A DNA stretch of 64,000 bases from Verrucosispora sp. NA02020 (GCF_013364215.1 NZ_CP054923.1:5270001-5334000), one strand, 5' to 3'. Shown: positions 1 through 9,072, numbered from the stretch's first letter. Numbers and translations: made by a program. Notes: generated by a model from the sequence alone, not told the origin.

Positions 1-1187
1 CCGAGATCATTTCCGACCCCGAGGATGCGGACACCCCGTGGTTCTACCTGCGGAAGTGGACGCACATCGGCCGCGACCAGCACGGCAACGAGGTGCGCGA
101 GAGCCGCGAGCGGCTGTATCCGGCGATCGACTACCGACCCAAGTCGAAGCCCGCAACCTACGCCGGCAGGCCGGTCGACTGGTGGTCGCCGGTCCTTCAC
201 GTGGCCGTGAACCAGCCGCTCGGTTGGCGGCGCGGTATACCGGACGCGTACCCGGCCATCGACTGGGCGAAGGCGTACAAAGAATTCTTGGAAGACTGGG
301 CCCGCCTGATGCGGTCCCTGTCCCGGTATGCGTGGAAGGCGTCCGCGCCGGGCGGCCGGAACGGTGCCGTGCGGACCCGCCTTGCCGCGCCACCGTCACG
401 GGATCCCGCATCCGGCGAACCCAACCATGCCGGGGCGACGGCGATCCTGCCGCCCGACGTGCAGCTCGAAGCCGTGTCCAAGTCGGGTGCGACACTCGAC
501 TCCGACTCGGGTCGCCCCCTAGCCGCGATGGTTGCTGCCGCGCTCGGTATTCCGGTGACGATGCTGCTCGGGGATCCGGGCATCACCGGCAACCGGGCCA
601 CCGCCGAAACCCTGGACGACCCCACCGAGCGGGTCATGATCCAACGCCGGGATGTGTGGACGGCCGAGCTGCACCGCATCCTCCGCTACGTGATCGCCGC
701 ATCCGTGGAGGCACCCAAGGGGCGTCTCACCGGGTCTGTGGCCGTGGACGACTGGGGTCAGCAGGTCATCCGCCTGGACGGCAACACCGACACGACGATC
801 GACATCGAGTGGCCGCGTCTCGATGACGTGGACATGCGCGACGTCGTGTCGGCGGTTGTGGAGGCGTCGGGTACCGGCACGGTGCCGCCTGAGGTGGTCG
901 TGCGGCTGCTGTTGACGGCGCTTGGTGTGCGCAGGGTGGATCAGATCGTGGAGCGGCTGACCGGCGGCGACGGCGAGTTTCTGTGGCCGCAACCGCCGCC
1001 CCTGAACACCCCGTCGGGGGCTGCGCGGGTTGGTGGGGATCCTGCCGCGTCAGGCCCGGGTTCGATGCGCCCCGACGACGGCGATGACGAGCCCGACGAA
1101 CCGCCGGTGGAAGAGGCGGTCGAGCAGCTTGCGCTGCCGATCCCCGCACCACCAGGCAAGGGCAGGCGTACCCGCAGGCGGGGGTGA
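1..1187 (+). CDS. Phage portal protein, C-terminal part (cut by window edge)
   Basis: The reading frame is open from base 3, so the 5' end lies outside the window. Portal proteins form the dodecameric DNA channel at the capsid vertex. The C-terminal portion seen here has the portal-like sequence LDDPTERVMIQRRDVW followed by an HRILRYVI helix, after a segment about picking a polymerase-like loop (ALGIPVTMLLGDPG). The tail is acidic and proline-rich and ends in a basic RRTRRRG. It is followed by the MuF, protease/scaffold and capsid genes, the usual order. The family call rests on motif plus context. Confidence 0.85.
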   Translation, partial: EIISDPEDADTPWFYLRKWTHIGRDQHGNEVRESRERLYPAIDYRPKSKPATYAGRPVDWWSPVLHVAVNQPLGWRRGIPDAYPAIDWAKAYKEFLEDWARLMRSLSRYAWKASAPGGRNGAVRTRLAAPPSRDPASGEPNHAGATAILPPDVQLEAVSKSGATLDSDSGRPLAAMVAAALGIPVTMLLGDPGITGNRATAETLDDPTERVMIQRRDVWTAELHRILRYVIAASVEAPKGRLTGSVAVDDWGQQVIRLDGNTDTTIDIEWPRLDDVDMRDVVSAVVEASGTGTVPPEVVVRLLLTALGVRRVDQIVERLTGGDGEFLWPQPPPLNTPSGAARVGGDPAASGPGSMRPDDGDDEPDEPPVEEAVEQLALPIPAPPGKGRRTRRRG

Positions 1188-1265
1188 TGAGTCGTGTGGC
1201 GGCATCTACAGCAGCACCTCGGGATTACCCAGGTGTTGACGGCACTGCACAGGCAGGAGATCAGG

Positions 1266-1589
1266 ATGGGCAAGCTCAGCGACGAACTCGAAGACATCAG
1301 CCGCCGACAGGAGGGCATCCGCGACGCCATCAACGCGTCGACCGCGAACGTGCGGGCTGCCCTGGAGCGGCTGGAAGCTGAGGTGGAGGGTCTGCGTGAG
1401 GGTGAGCTGACCGACGAGCAGCAGGCCCGCGTGGACGCGATCAAGGAGCAGGCGGATGCGATCCGTGCTGCCGCCGAGGCTGCCGATGACGGCTACGAGC
1501 CGCCGGTGGTGGAGCCCGCCCCCGTGGAGGGTGTGGAGGGCGAGCCGGAGCCGGGTTCGGTGGCGGACCGGGAGCGCGGCGGCATCTGA
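1266..1589 (+). CDS. Small coiled-coil protein between portal and MuF genes
   Basis: 107 residues. I chose ATG 1266 because AGGAGA lies just upstream; a GTG at 1194 in the same frame would add 24 residues. Residues 1-70 are heptad-like with many charged residues (DELEDISRRQEGI, LERLEAEVEGL), predicting a long coiled coil. The C-terminus is Pro/Glu-rich. No family recognised. Its position suggests a virion or assembly accessory role (inference). Confidence 0.65.
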   Translation: MGKLSDELEDISRRQEGIRDAINASTANVRAALERLEAEVEGLREGELTDEQQARVDAIKEQADAIRAAAEAADDGYEPPVVEPAPVEGVEGEPEPGSVADRERGGI

Positions 1590-1592
1590 CCG

Positions 1593-1733
1593 ATGCCGAG
1601 TCGTGCCGGGGTGGCCGTGCGGATCGGCCACCCCAACACCCGCGTGAAGGTGGCCGGGGGAGCCAAATCCCCGACCATGCTGCGGCCTCACAGCGGTTCG
1701 TCGATCCCGATCAGGCGTAGCCGACTTCGATAG
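1593..1733 (+). CDS. Possible very small basic protein (46 aa)
   Basis: ATG at 1593, only 3 bases after the previous stop, with a stop at 1733. The peptide is strongly basic, starts MPSRAGVAVRIG and ends RRSRLR. It fills the only gap between the coiled-coil gene and the MuF gene. No convincing ribosome-binding site; translation could be by re-initiation. It may be non-coding. Confidence 0.35.
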   Translation: MPSRAGVAVRIGHPNTRVKVAGGAKSPTMLRPHSGSSIPIRRSRLR

Positions 1734-1755
1734 TAGGCGCGCCCGGGGGTGACTG

Positions 1756-2841
1756 GTGGCTGTCACCGCCCGCACCCTGCAACTCATCCGGGTCATGCGA
1801 ACCGCTGTCGGCGACCATGCGGACGACGCCGTACGTGAACTCGCCGAGCAGTGGGCGCAAGCGTGGCAGCGCATCGCGCCGTCGTGGCGTGAAGCCGTCG
1901 AACTGCTCGTGGCGTGGGCCGCCCAGCATGGACGCTGGCCCACGCCGGTAGAGATCGGCCGCATCGAACAAGTACCGGCCGCCCACGACGCCACCACCGC
2001 CGAACTCGATGCACTGACCGCAGCCACCATCGCAACGGTCACCGCAGCCGCCGGCCTGGCTATCACCGTCACCGCCGACAGCGAACCGCGCATCATCGCG
2101 TCGCAGGTGCCGCCCACCTACCGGGACGACATGCGGCGGCGGGCAGCGCAGCGGATCCTGCCGACGGCCCTGGACGTGATCCGGCGCCGGGTGGGGCAGG
2201 CCATCACCGCGCAGTCCCGGCCGCTCGGCGCGGACGCTGCCGCAGCCATCCGCCGCGAGCTGGTGCGCGGCGTGAAGGTCGGCGCGAACCCGCTCGAAAC
2301 GGCGCGGCGTGCGGTCGCGGCGGTTTCGGGCGCGTTCGAGGGGGGCGCGTCCCGAGCCGCCAACATCGCCCGCACGGAGACACTCGACGCATATCGGGTG
2401 GCTTCCCGGTACGCGCATGAAGCCAACGCCGACGTGCTCGACGGCTGGGTGTGGCTCGCGACAGTGAATGGCAAAGGCGCGGCCCGCACCTGTTCTAGCT
2501 GCTGGGCCATGCATGGCACGGTGCACCCGCTCGACACCCCCGGTCCTCTTGATCACCAGCAGGGCAGATGCGGGAGAGCCCCCCACGTCCGGCCGTGGCG
2601 CGAACTCGGCATCGACCTCGACGAACCCGCCGACGCCATCCCCGACCGACAAGCCGCGTGGGACGCCCTCACCGACGCCCAACAACGTCAGGTGATGGGT
2701 GCCCGCCGCCTCGCCCTATTCCGCTCCGGGGCCGTCGGCTGGGCGGACCTCGCGCAGTTGCGCACCAACACCGCGTGGCGGGATTCGTACACGCCCCGCC
2801 CGGTGTCTGACCTCGAACGCATCGCCAACCAACGGCGCTAA
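1756..2841 (+). CDS. MuF-like minor head / head morphogenesis protein
   Basis: 361 residues, GTG start with GGGGGT upstream. The C-terminal part (about residues 175-290) has the MuF signature: ARTET followed by a Cys-containing segment (TCSSCWAMHG, DHQQGRCGRAPHVRPW). MuF-domain proteins sit inside the head at the portal and assist morphogenesis. The N-terminal 150 residues are helical and Ala-rich. It sits between portal and protease/scaffold genes, the expected slot. Confidence 0.85.
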   Translation: MAVTARTLQLIRVMRTAVGDHADDAVRELAEQWAQAWQRIAPSWREAVELLVAWAAQHGRWPTPVEIGRIEQVPAAHDATTAELDALTAATIATVTAAAGLAITVTADSEPRIIASQVPPTYRDDMRRRAAQRILPTALDVIRRRVGQAITAQSRPLGADAAAAIRRELVRGVKVGANPLETARRAVAAVSGAFEGGASRAANIARTETLDAYRVASRYAHEANADVLDGWVWLATVNGKGAARTCSSCWAMHGTVHPLDTPGPLDHQQGRCGRAPHVRPWRELGIDLDEPADAIPDRQAAWDALTDAQQRQVMGARRLALFRSGAVGWADLAQLRTNTAWRDSYTPRPVSDLERIANQRR

Positions 2842-2857
2842 CGATGGGAGGCGACCC

Positions 2858-4804
2858 ATGCCGAAGCATCCCGCCCCTGTGCGGGTGACAGCCTCGCTGG
2901 CCGGCTACTCGGAGGCGGCTTTCGCTGCTGCCGCCGCCACCCGCCGCATGGTTGCCGAGTCTGCGCCAGCCGTCCAAGACGTGCCGGAGGTGGAGACGTC
3001 GGCACCGACCGAGCCGACGACGCCACTAGAGCCCGCACCAGAAGCATCCGAAGCCGAACCGACCGGCGACCTGAGCGAAGCCGGCAACGCCGCGCGACTT
3101 CGGAAGTATTGGACGACCGGCCCTGGGGCAATCCGTCTGGCCTGGGGCACTCCGGGTGACTGGACCCGCTGCGTCAAAGCCCTCGACGGCAAGATGCGCG
3201 ACCCCAAGGGCTACTGCGCCGAGCTGCACAAGCAGGTCGTGGGCTACTGGCCCGGGGACAAGCGCAACAACAGCGCAGGCGAAGCCGACGCCAGCGACCA
3301 TGCCGAACGGATCACGGTCCGCGAAGCCGACCTGTCCGGCGCCACCGTCACCCAGTCCGGTCGCCTGTCGATCCGGCTGATTCGCGCCGGGTGGAGCCTC
3401 AACGGAAATCTCTACCCCGCCGAGGTGCTGCGCCGCGACGGCCCGAAAGCGTGGCCCGCCGGCACCCTGTGCTACGTCGACCACGCCACCGACGAGGAAG
3501 ACGCCGCCCGCCCGTCCGGCAGTGTCCGCAACCTCGCCGCCGTGACCACCTCCGACGCCCGCTGGGACGAGGCCGAGCAGGCGTTGACCGCTGAGGCCCG
3601 ACTGTTCGCGCCGTGGCGTGAGGCGATCACCGACATGGCCGACACGATCGGCATGTCCATTCGGGCGTGGGTGACCGGCGAACACGGCGAACGTGACGGC
3701 CGGACCGGGTTCATCGTCCAGTCGATTCCCGAAGGCCGCTCCGTCGACTTCGTCACCAAACCTGCGGCGGGGGGTGGCATCGTGTCTGTCCTCGAATCCG
3801 TCGGCAACCAGGTGCCCACTGCTGAGGCGCGCAACGTCGGCCAATGGCTGGAATCGCGGCTGCATCTGACGCTCACCCAGCTCGGCGACGACATGTACGG
3901 CGACGGCCGCCTCACCCGCGACGAACGCATCACCCTGTCGGCAGCCATCGGCGACGCCTTGCAGGCGTGGACGGCCCGCGTCGAGCAGGACGCCCCGGCG
4001 CTGTTTCAGCGAGACCTGTGGGATGAGCCGGCCGTACCGGAGACCGCCCAGGCGCAGGAGACGGCGCCCGCCGCCAGTCCAGCCGATCCCCCGCCGCCCG
4101 CCGAGAAGCCACCGGCGGACGACACGGCCGCTTCGGCGGACACCCCTGATGACGTGACGGACGGCGCCCCGCCGACCGCACCCAACCCACCCACTAAGGA
4201 GGAACCCGCTATGTCGGGTACCACGACCGGCACCGCGCCGGTTGAGGCGGGGACGGCACCGGTCGTCGACACCGCCACCACCGCGATCGCCGCCGAGGCG
4301 CCGAGTGTGGACGTGCAGGCGCTCGTGACTGCCGCGCTCACCGAGGCCCTGGGGCCGGTGACGCAGCAGCTCGCCACCGTGCAGCAGGCGCTCACCGCGC
4401 AGCAGAACGAGAACACCGCGCTGCGGAACCGCGCCACCGCGTCCGAGGCTGTCGCTGCCGCCCTGCGTGCCCCCGAGCACGCCGACGTGGCCGCCCAGAT
4501 CGGGCCGCGTGTGACCGCCCGCATCCTCGACGCTGTTCCCACCACCGCCGAGGGTGTCGTGGACGGTGCCGCGCTCACCGAGCGGATCACGGCAACGATC
4601 ACCGACGAGGCCACCTACGTGCGGGGCGCCCGCGCGGAGGCCCTGGAAGCGGCCGGCGTCGGCCAGCCGTACGGGCTCGGCCAGCGCGCCGACGAGTCGC
4701 ACACCCAGGACGACGGGTTCACCGCCGAACTGGACGACTTCTTCTCCAACACCCTCGGTCTCGCTTCCGAGGCCGCGAAGGTCGCCGCGAAGGGACGTGC
4801 CTGA
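2858..4804 (+). CDS. Capsid maturation protease fused to scaffold
   Basis: 648 residues, ATG 2858 behind GGGAGGCG. Residues 1-75 are low-complexity Pro/Glu. About 75-140 is a small conserved domain (ARLRKYWTTGPG, YCAELHKQVVGYWPG). About 155-310 is the protease-like region with candidate catalytic His in CYVDHAT and Ser in GMSIRAW. A Pro/Ala/Asp linker leads to a C-terminal scaffold-like region with a coiled coil (QQLATVQQALTAQQNENTALR). An in-frame start inside the gene (position 4211) probably yields the scaffold alone. The capsid gene follows. Confidence 0.8.
   Translation: MPKHPAPVRVTASLAGYSEAAFAAAAATRRMVAESAPAVQDVPEVETSAPTEPTTPLEPAPEASEAEPTGDLSEAGNAARLRKYWTTGPGAIRLAWGTPGDWTRCVKALDGKMRDPKGYCAELHKQVVGYWPGDKRNNSAGEADASDHAERITVREADLSGATVTQSGRLSIRLIRAGWSLNGNLYPAEVLRRDGPKAWPAGTLCYVDHATDEEDAARPSGSVRNLAAVTTSDARWDEAEQALTAEARLFAPWREAITDMADTIGMSIRAWVTGEHGERDGRTGFIVQSIPEGRSVDFVTKPAAGGGIVSVLESVGNQVPTAEARNVGQWLESRLHLTLTQLGDDMYGDGRLTRDERITLSAAIGDALQAWTARVEQDAPALFQRDLWDEPAVPETAQAQETAPAASPADPPPPAEKPPADDTAASADTPDDVTDGAPPTAPNPPTKEEPAMSGTTTGTAPVEAGTAPVVDTATTAIAAEAPSVDVQALVTAALTEALGPVTQQLATVQQALTAQQNENTALRNRATASEAVAAALRAPEHADVAAQIGPRVTARILDAVPTTAEGVVDGAALTERITATITDEATYVRGARAEALEAAGVGQPYGLGQRADESHTQDDGFTAELDDFFSNTLGLASEAAKVAAKGRA
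4196..4202 (+). promoter_or_regulatory. Internal Shine-Dalgarno AAGGAGG inside the protease gene
   Basis: A perfect AAGGAGG lies 8 bases before the in-frame ATG at 4211. It is a stronger site than that of the full-length gene. It sits exactly at the junction between the low-complexity linker and the scaffold region. Confidence 0.75.
4211..4804 (+). CDS. Nested scaffold protein (internal start)
   Basis: 197 residues in the same frame as the protease gene, starting MSGTTTGTAP after AAGGAGG. It holds the coiled-coil and the C-terminal conserved part. Nested protease/scaffold genes are known in lambda (C/Nu3). Making extra scaffold from an internal start gives the high scaffold-to-protease ratio needed for procapsid assembly. 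The internal site is seen; its use is inferred. Confidence 0.7.
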   Translation: MSGTTTGTAPVEAGTAPVVDTATTAIAAEAPSVDVQALVTAALTEALGPVTQQLATVQQALTAQQNENTALRNRATASEAVAAALRAPEHADVAAQIGPRVTARILDAVPTTAEGVVDGAALTERITATITDEATYVRGARAEALEAAGVGQPYGLGQRADESHTQDDGFTAELDDFFSNTLGLASEAAKVAAKGRA

Positions 4805-4806
4805 TC

Positions 4807-5163
4807 ATGGCGAAGAACACCGTGTACATGTGGACCGAGTCCCTGCCGCTCGTCTGCTCGTCCCCCGCCACCCCGCAGTCCGGTGACCCGGTCCTGTTCG
4901 GGCAGCTTCCCGGCGTGGCCCTCACCAACGAGGACTCCAACGGCGTCACCACCTGCGCCCTCGACGGCACGTTCGACCTGTCGGTGAAGGGCGAAGGCGC
5001 GGGCGGTAACGCCGCGATCACCGCCGGAGCGAAGGTCTACTACGAGGCCGGGCAGACCCCGCCCCTCAACGTGGACGCCACCAACGGCGTCTACTTCGGC
5101 ATCGCCATGGCCGCCGTGTCATCGGGTGCGACCGCCACCATCCCCGTTCGCGTCGGCTACTGA
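4807..5163 (+). CDS. Head decoration protein (DUF2190-like)
   Basis: 118 residues, ATG two bases after the scaffold stop. Compact beta-rich protein ending in VSSGATATIPVRVGY, with an internal GAKVYYEAG segment typical of capsid decoration/stabilisation proteins. It lies directly before the major capsid gene, as decoration genes usually do. Assignment is by shape and context. Confidence 0.7.
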   Translation: MAKNTVYMWTESLPLVCSSPATPQSGDPVLFGQLPGVALTNEDSNGVTTCALDGTFDLSVKGEGAGGNAAITAGAKVYYEAGQTPPLNVDATNGVYFGIAMAAVSSGATATIPVRVGY

Positions 5164-5177
5164 GGAGTCCAGCGCAC

Positions 5178-6416
5178 ATGACTACCGCACTGCTCGACGC
5201 TGGCACCGCGACGCTGGGCCAGCTCGACACCTACCACGCCGGCACCGAGAGTGCCTCCACGTCCGCCATCTTCGGCGGCGACGGCACCCTGCTGTCCGGC
5301 AACCGGCGGCAGCGCCGCCAGGAGTCCCGCGACTACCAGAAGCGGCTGATCGGCCTGACCCGCCTGTACCGGGGCACCATCGAAGGCGACCGGCGGGCCA
5401 CCGTCGCGTTCCAGGAGGCGATGTCCCGCAGCGACTTCACGGTCCTGTTCGGCGACATCATCGACCGGCAGCTTCTCGCCGCCTACCAGACGCGGCCCGT
5501 GCAGTGGCCGACGTACGCGAAGCGCGGCCGGGTCCGGGACTTCCGCACCGTCAAGCGGTTCACCCTCGACGGCGGCGAAGCCACCCTCAACCAGGTGAAG
5601 GAGCTGGCCCCGTACAAGGTCCGCTCGGTCACCGACAACGCATACACGTACGCGGTCGCGAAGTACGGTGACCAGATCGCCGTGTCGTGGGAAACCATGG
5701 TCAACGACGACCTGGACGCCCTCACCGACCTGCCCACCCGGCTCGGTAACGCGGCCCGGCGCACGGAGGAGAAGTTCGCCGCGCAACTGTTCTCCGGCGC
5801 GGGCGGCCCCGACGGCACGTTCTTCTCCAACGCCAACCGGAACCTCATCAACGCGACGGTCACCGGCTCCGGCACCCCCACCAACCCTCCGCTGTCCATC
5901 ACCGGGTTGCAGTACGCCATGCAGACCCTCGGCCAGCAGAAGGACACCGACGGCGGCCCCATCTACGTCGAAGGTGTGACCCTGGTGGTGCCTCCGGCGC
6001 TGGAAGTCGCCGCGAACAACATCATCAACGCGACGGAGATTCTGGCCGCGACCGGCGGCGGCGACGGCACCGGCCGTGACCAGCTTCGCGTCACCAACTG
6101 GATGCGTAACCGCGTGTCCGTGGTGGTGAACCCGTGGCTGCCGATCGTCAACACCACCAACGGCAACACCGCCTGGTACGTTTTCGCGAACCCGAACGTG
6201 GGTCGCCCCGCCATGGAACTCGGGTTCCTGATCGGGCATGAGACCCCGGAGCTGTGGGTGAAGTCGCCGAACGCGATGCGGGTCGGCGGCGGCCCGGTGG
6301 CCCCGGAGGAGGGCGACTTCGAGCACGACGCCATTCAGTACCGGGTGAGGATGGTGCTGGGTGGGACGCTGATGGACCCGAAGTCGGCGGTCGCGAGCCT
6401 CGGCACTGGGGCCTGA
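5178..6416 (+). CDS. Major capsid protein, HK97 fold
   Basis: 412 residues, ATG with GAGG upstream. It has the layout of an HK97-fold capsid protein: helical N-terminus, a segment with GDIIDRQLLAAYQTRP, a P-domain-like part (GDQIAVSWETMVNDDLDAL), and a C-terminal beta region (NPNVGRPAMELGF, IQYRVRMVLGG). Length fits the family. The scaffold and protease lie just upstream. Confidence 0.9.
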   Translation: MTTALLDAGTATLGQLDTYHAGTESASTSAIFGGDGTLLSGNRRQRRQESRDYQKRLIGLTRLYRGTIEGDRRATVAFQEAMSRSDFTVLFGDIIDRQLLAAYQTRPVQWPTYAKRGRVRDFRTVKRFTLDGGEATLNQVKELAPYKVRSVTDNAYTYAVAKYGDQIAVSWETMVNDDLDALTDLPTRLGNAARRTEEKFAAQLFSGAGGPDGTFFSNANRNLINATVTGSGTPTNPPLSITGLQYAMQTLGQQKDTDGGPIYVEGVTLVVPPALEVAANNIINATEILAATGGGDGTGRDQLRVTNWMRNRVSVVVNPWLPIVNTTNGNTAWYVFANPNVGRPAMELGFLIGHETPELWVKSPNAMRVGGGPVAPEEGDFEHDAIQYRVRMVLGGTLMDPKSAVASLGTGA

Positions 6417-6418
6417 TC

Positions 6419-6880
6419 GTGGGCCGGGCGCGTCCGAATCTGGGCACTCCGTTCGGGCCGTCCGGCCCGTGGCTGGCTGCTCTGGTCGATGTGGTCGGCG
6501 ACCTGTATGACCTGCTGGATGCCCGGCTTCCCCACCCCGCGTCTGCGGATGGTGGGGGGCCGGCGTCAGCAGGCGTACGGAAGGTCACCGAACCGGATCC
6601 CGAGGTGCGGCCCGGCCGGGTGGCGCCGGTGTCTGAGCCGGAACCCGACAGCAAGCCTGACGCCGACGACGAGTCGGAGCCGGTGCAGGAACCCGCCCCC
6701 GATCCGGAGCCCGAGTCGAACCCGGCCCTGCCGCCACCCCCGCCCCGCCGTGGGCGCGGCTCCGGCATCGACTCGTGGCAAGCCTGGGCGAACATCGCCA
6801 AGGTGCCGTACGACCCCGACGACGGCCGCAACGACATCATCGACGCCTGCATCCGGGCGGGCGTGCTCGACGCCGAGTAG
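6419..6880 (+). CDS. Unknown virion-region protein with acidic proline-rich linker
   Basis: 153 residues, GTG start 3 bases after the capsid stop. Residues about 50-110 are a Pro/Glu/Asp linker. The last 40 residues form a conserved-looking module, SWQAWANIAKVPYDPDDGR then IIDACIRAGVLDAE, which resembles a small helical docking domain at the end of a flexible arm. No family recognised. Position between capsid and head-fibre/connector genes suggests a head-associated role (inference). Confidence 0.7.
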   Translation: MGRARPNLGTPFGPSGPWLAALVDVVGDLYDLLDARLPHPASADGGGPASAGVRKVTEPDPEVRPGRVAPVSEPEPDSKPDADDESEPVQEPAPDPEPESNPALPPPPPRRGRGSGIDSWQAWANIAKVPYDPDDGRNDIIDACIRAGVLDAE

Positions 6881-6892
6881 GGAGTAACGCGG

Positions 6893-7849
6893 GTGACCCT
6901 CAGCCCACCACCCGAAACCCCGTCCACGATGAAAGGGCAGCGGCGTGGTCTCGCCACCCTCGGCCCCGACGGGAAGCTGCGCGCCGAGCAGGTGCCTGAT
7001 GATTTGGCGGCAGCAGCAGCGCAGGTCACCGCAGAGGTGGTCCGTGCTGTCGTCGGCGAGTGGATGCGCGCCAACCCGCCGACTTCGGGTCCTCAAGGGG
7101 AACGTGGACCGGAGGGTGTGGCGGGCGCGTCGGTGACGGTGGAGCAGATCCGGGACGCCGTGGAGGCGCACCTGTCTGCTCATCCGCCGCCGACCGGTCC
7201 TGCTGGTCCGCAGGGTCCTGTCGGGGATCGTGGTGAGTCTGGTCCGGCGGGTGAACGTGGCCCATCCGGTCTGGTTGGGGATCGTGGACCTGAGGGTCCG
7301 ATCGGATCGTCTGGTCCGGCCGGGGATCGGGGTGAGGTGGGGCCTGCTGGTCCGCCCGGCCCGGATGGGGCTACTGGTCCGCAGGGTCAACGCGGGGAAC
7401 GTGGCGAAACTGGCCTGGCGGGACCGACCGGGCCGAAAGGCGATGTCGGGGCCGCCGGTCAGCGTGGGGAACCCGGCCCGACCGGCCCGGTGGGCGCCAC
7501 AGGCCCGAAGGGTGATCCGGGCGTGCAAGGCCCGGCCGGCATCCCCGCCGACATGTCTCGGGTCACCGCACTCGAAGCAGTCGCCGGGAAGGTGTCCGCC
7601 GGGCAGGCCGCCGTACCCGCCCTACTACTTGGCGCTACTGCCACCGTGCAGGTGACGCTGCGCCCACCTATGCCCGACACCAGCTTCGCGGCGTCGGCGC
7701 TGGTGGTGGGCGGCACCAACATCCTGTCAACGCTGGGCGTGCAGTCGTGGTCGATCGTGTCCGGCAGCCGCGTCGATGTGGTCGTCAAGGCCAACGGCGT
7801 GTTGTCGGCTGGCGCCGCGCAGGTTTTGGTGATCGCTACCCGCCAGTGA
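6893..7849 (+). CDS. Collagen-like repeat protein, probable head fibre
   Basis: 318 residues, GTG start. Residues 1-60 are a helical base, about 65-210 are Gly-X-Y collagen triplets ([18 protein letters not shown]) interrupted once by a helical segment, and about 220-318 form a beta-rich C-terminal domain ending [14 protein letters not shown]. Collagen repeats in phages make trimeric fibres. Unusually the gene is in the head-connector block, not with tail genes, so a capsid fibre is more likely than a tail fibre (inference). Confidence 0.8.
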   Translation: MTLSPPPETPSTMKGQRRGLATLGPDGKLRAEQVPDDLAAAAAQVTAEVVRAVVGEWMRANPPTSGPQGERGPEGVAGASVTVEQIRDAVEAHLSAHPPPTGPAGPQGPVGDRGESGPAGERGPSGLVGDRGPEGPIGSSGPAGDRGEVGPAGPPGPDGATGPQGQRGERGETGLAGPTGPKGDVGAAGQRGEPGPTGPVGATGPKGDPGVQGPAGIPADMSRVTALEAVAGKVSAGQAAVPALLLGATATVQVTLRPPMPDTSFAASALVVGGTNILSTLGVQSWSIVSGSRVDVVVKANGVLSAGAAQVLVIATRQ

Positions 7850-7860
7850 TCGGGGGTGAC

Positions 7861-8256
7861 GTGGTGCCGCTGTTCACCGGCGATTCGCCGTTCACCGCCG
7901 ATCCGTCCACCCCGGTGGGCATGATCCGGCTGCTGATCACGGACCTGTCCGAGCAGTCGCCGCTGTTCACTGATGAGCAGTTGATGGCGCTGCTGGCGGC
8001 CGAACGTAGCAGTGTGAAGCGCGCGGCTGCGGCGGCGTTGGAGACGATCGCCCGTTCCGAAACGCTCATCGCCAAACACATCAGCACCAACGACCTGACC
8101 ACCAACGGCCCGTCGGTGGGCGCCGAGCTGCGCGCGTCCGCAAAGTCGCTGCGTGAACAGGCCAAGCAGGACGAAGACGATCTGATCGACGGCGCGGACG
8201 CGTGGGGGCTCTCGGTCGTCGACTTCGATCCGCAGGCCCCGTACAGGCGGTGGTGA
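7861..8256 (+). CDS. Head-tail connector (adaptor) protein
   Basis: 131 residues from GTG 7861, preceded by GGGGGTG. An alternative GTG at 7846 overlaps the previous stop and would add 5 residues. The pattern IRLLITDLSEQSPLFTDEQL followed by a long Ala-rich helix with KRAAAAALETIA is typical of gp6-like connector proteins in Gram-positive siphophages. It is coupled to the next two connector genes. Confidence 0.75.
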   Translation: MVPLFTGDSPFTADPSTPVGMIRLLITDLSEQSPLFTDEQLMALLAAERSSVKRAAAAALETIARSETLIAKHISTNDLTTNGPSVGAELRASAKSLREQAKQDEDDLIDGADAWGLSVVDFDPQAPYRRW

Positions 8257-8257
8257 C

Positions 8258-8695
8258 ATGCCGTTGCCGAACTCGCCACTCATCCATCCCAAGTTCGAGC
8301 AGCATCACCGGCCGGTGGTGGAGGGCTCGATGACGGTGCTGGTGAGGCTGTCGCGTCCGCGTGAGGGGGGCGTGCGCGACAAGACGACCGGGGTTACCAC
8401 GTTCGCCACCGACGAGCCAATCTGGGAGGGTCACGCGTCGCTGCGAGCCAACCTCACTGGCGGGCCGACGGTGCAGGCGGATCGGGTGGTCGCCATCGGC
8501 GCCTACCTGCTGCGTGTGCCCGCCGGTGCTCCGGCACTGCGGGTGCGGGATGTGGTGGATGTGCGCGGCGACGTGTCCGATCCGAGCCTGGTCGGGGTGC
8601 GACTGCGGGTGGTGGACGTGCCCCGGTCCGGCCTGTCGTGGCAGCGGGTCGCTGGCTGCGACATCGAACAGCCGATCAACCGCCGGGAGTCGTGA
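8258..8695 (+). CDS. Head closure-type protein (DUF6093-like)
   Basis: 145 residues, ATG one base after the previous stop. All-beta protein with conserved-looking segments EGHASLRANL and ADRVVAIGAYLLRVP. This fits the DUF6093 group found between connector and tail-completion genes in actinophages. Its likely role is the stopper that closes the head after packaging. The stop overlaps the next ATG (TGATG). Confidence 0.7.
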   Translation: MPLPNSPLIHPKFEQHHRPVVEGSMTVLVRLSRPREGGVRDKTTGVTTFATDEPIWEGHASLRANLTGGPTVQADRVVAIGAYLLRVPAGAPALRVRDVVDVRGDVSDPSLVGVRLRVVDVPRSGLSWQRVAGCDIEQPINRRES

Positions 8696-9072
8696 TGGTC
8701 GACATCAGGGTTGAAGGCGGCGGCGAACTGACGGTCATCGCAGCGCAGCTACGAACGAAACGCGCCAGCATCGGTCGCGAAGGGTCGCAGGTGGTGCGCC
8801 GGTCGGCACTGGCCGGTGAGGCTGCCGCGAAGGCTTTCGCACCGGTTCTGACTGGCCATCTCAAGTCGAGTATCGGCCACGAGTTCAGCGGCTCTGCCGC
8901 CACCGGGGTCATGGATGGCGAGTGGGGTGCTGAGGCCCGGTACGCGAAGTGGGTCGAGGGCGGGACCTCAAGAATGGCCCCTCAGCCTTTCGTTGGCCCG
9001 TCCCTCGACGCAGTAACGCCCGGATTTCTCCAAGCAGTCGAGGCTATTTCTGATCCACTTGGCGATGGCTAG
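8695..9072 (+). CDS. Tail completion protein (HK97 gp10-like)
   Basis: 125 residues. The core APVLTGHLKSSI and the WGAEARYAKWVEGGT segment are hallmarks of HK97-gp10-like proteins, which join the tail to the head. The stop codon shares the palindrome CTAG (9069-9072) with the stop of the antisense endonuclease gene. The last 100 bases have a lower-GC texture than the rest of the gene, matching the inserted endonuclease region. Confidence 0.8.
   Translation: MVDIRVEGGGELTVIAAQLRTKRASIGREGSQVVRRSALAGEAAAKAFAPVLTGHLKSSIGHEFSGSAATGVMDGEWGAEARYAKWVEGGTSRMAPQPFVGPSLDAVTPGFLQAVEAISDPLGDG

Noticed and set aside
3026..4702. Long minus-strand open frame (558 codons) opposite the protease-scaffold gene
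   Set aside because: It is antisense to a clearly coding gene, has Gly/Arg-rich meaningless composition and no ribosome site; typical of GC-rich DNA.
7081..7550. Regular DNA repeats resembling a CRISPR array
   Set aside because: The periodicity is from Gly-X-Y codons in a collagen-like protein; no constant spacer/repeat lengths.
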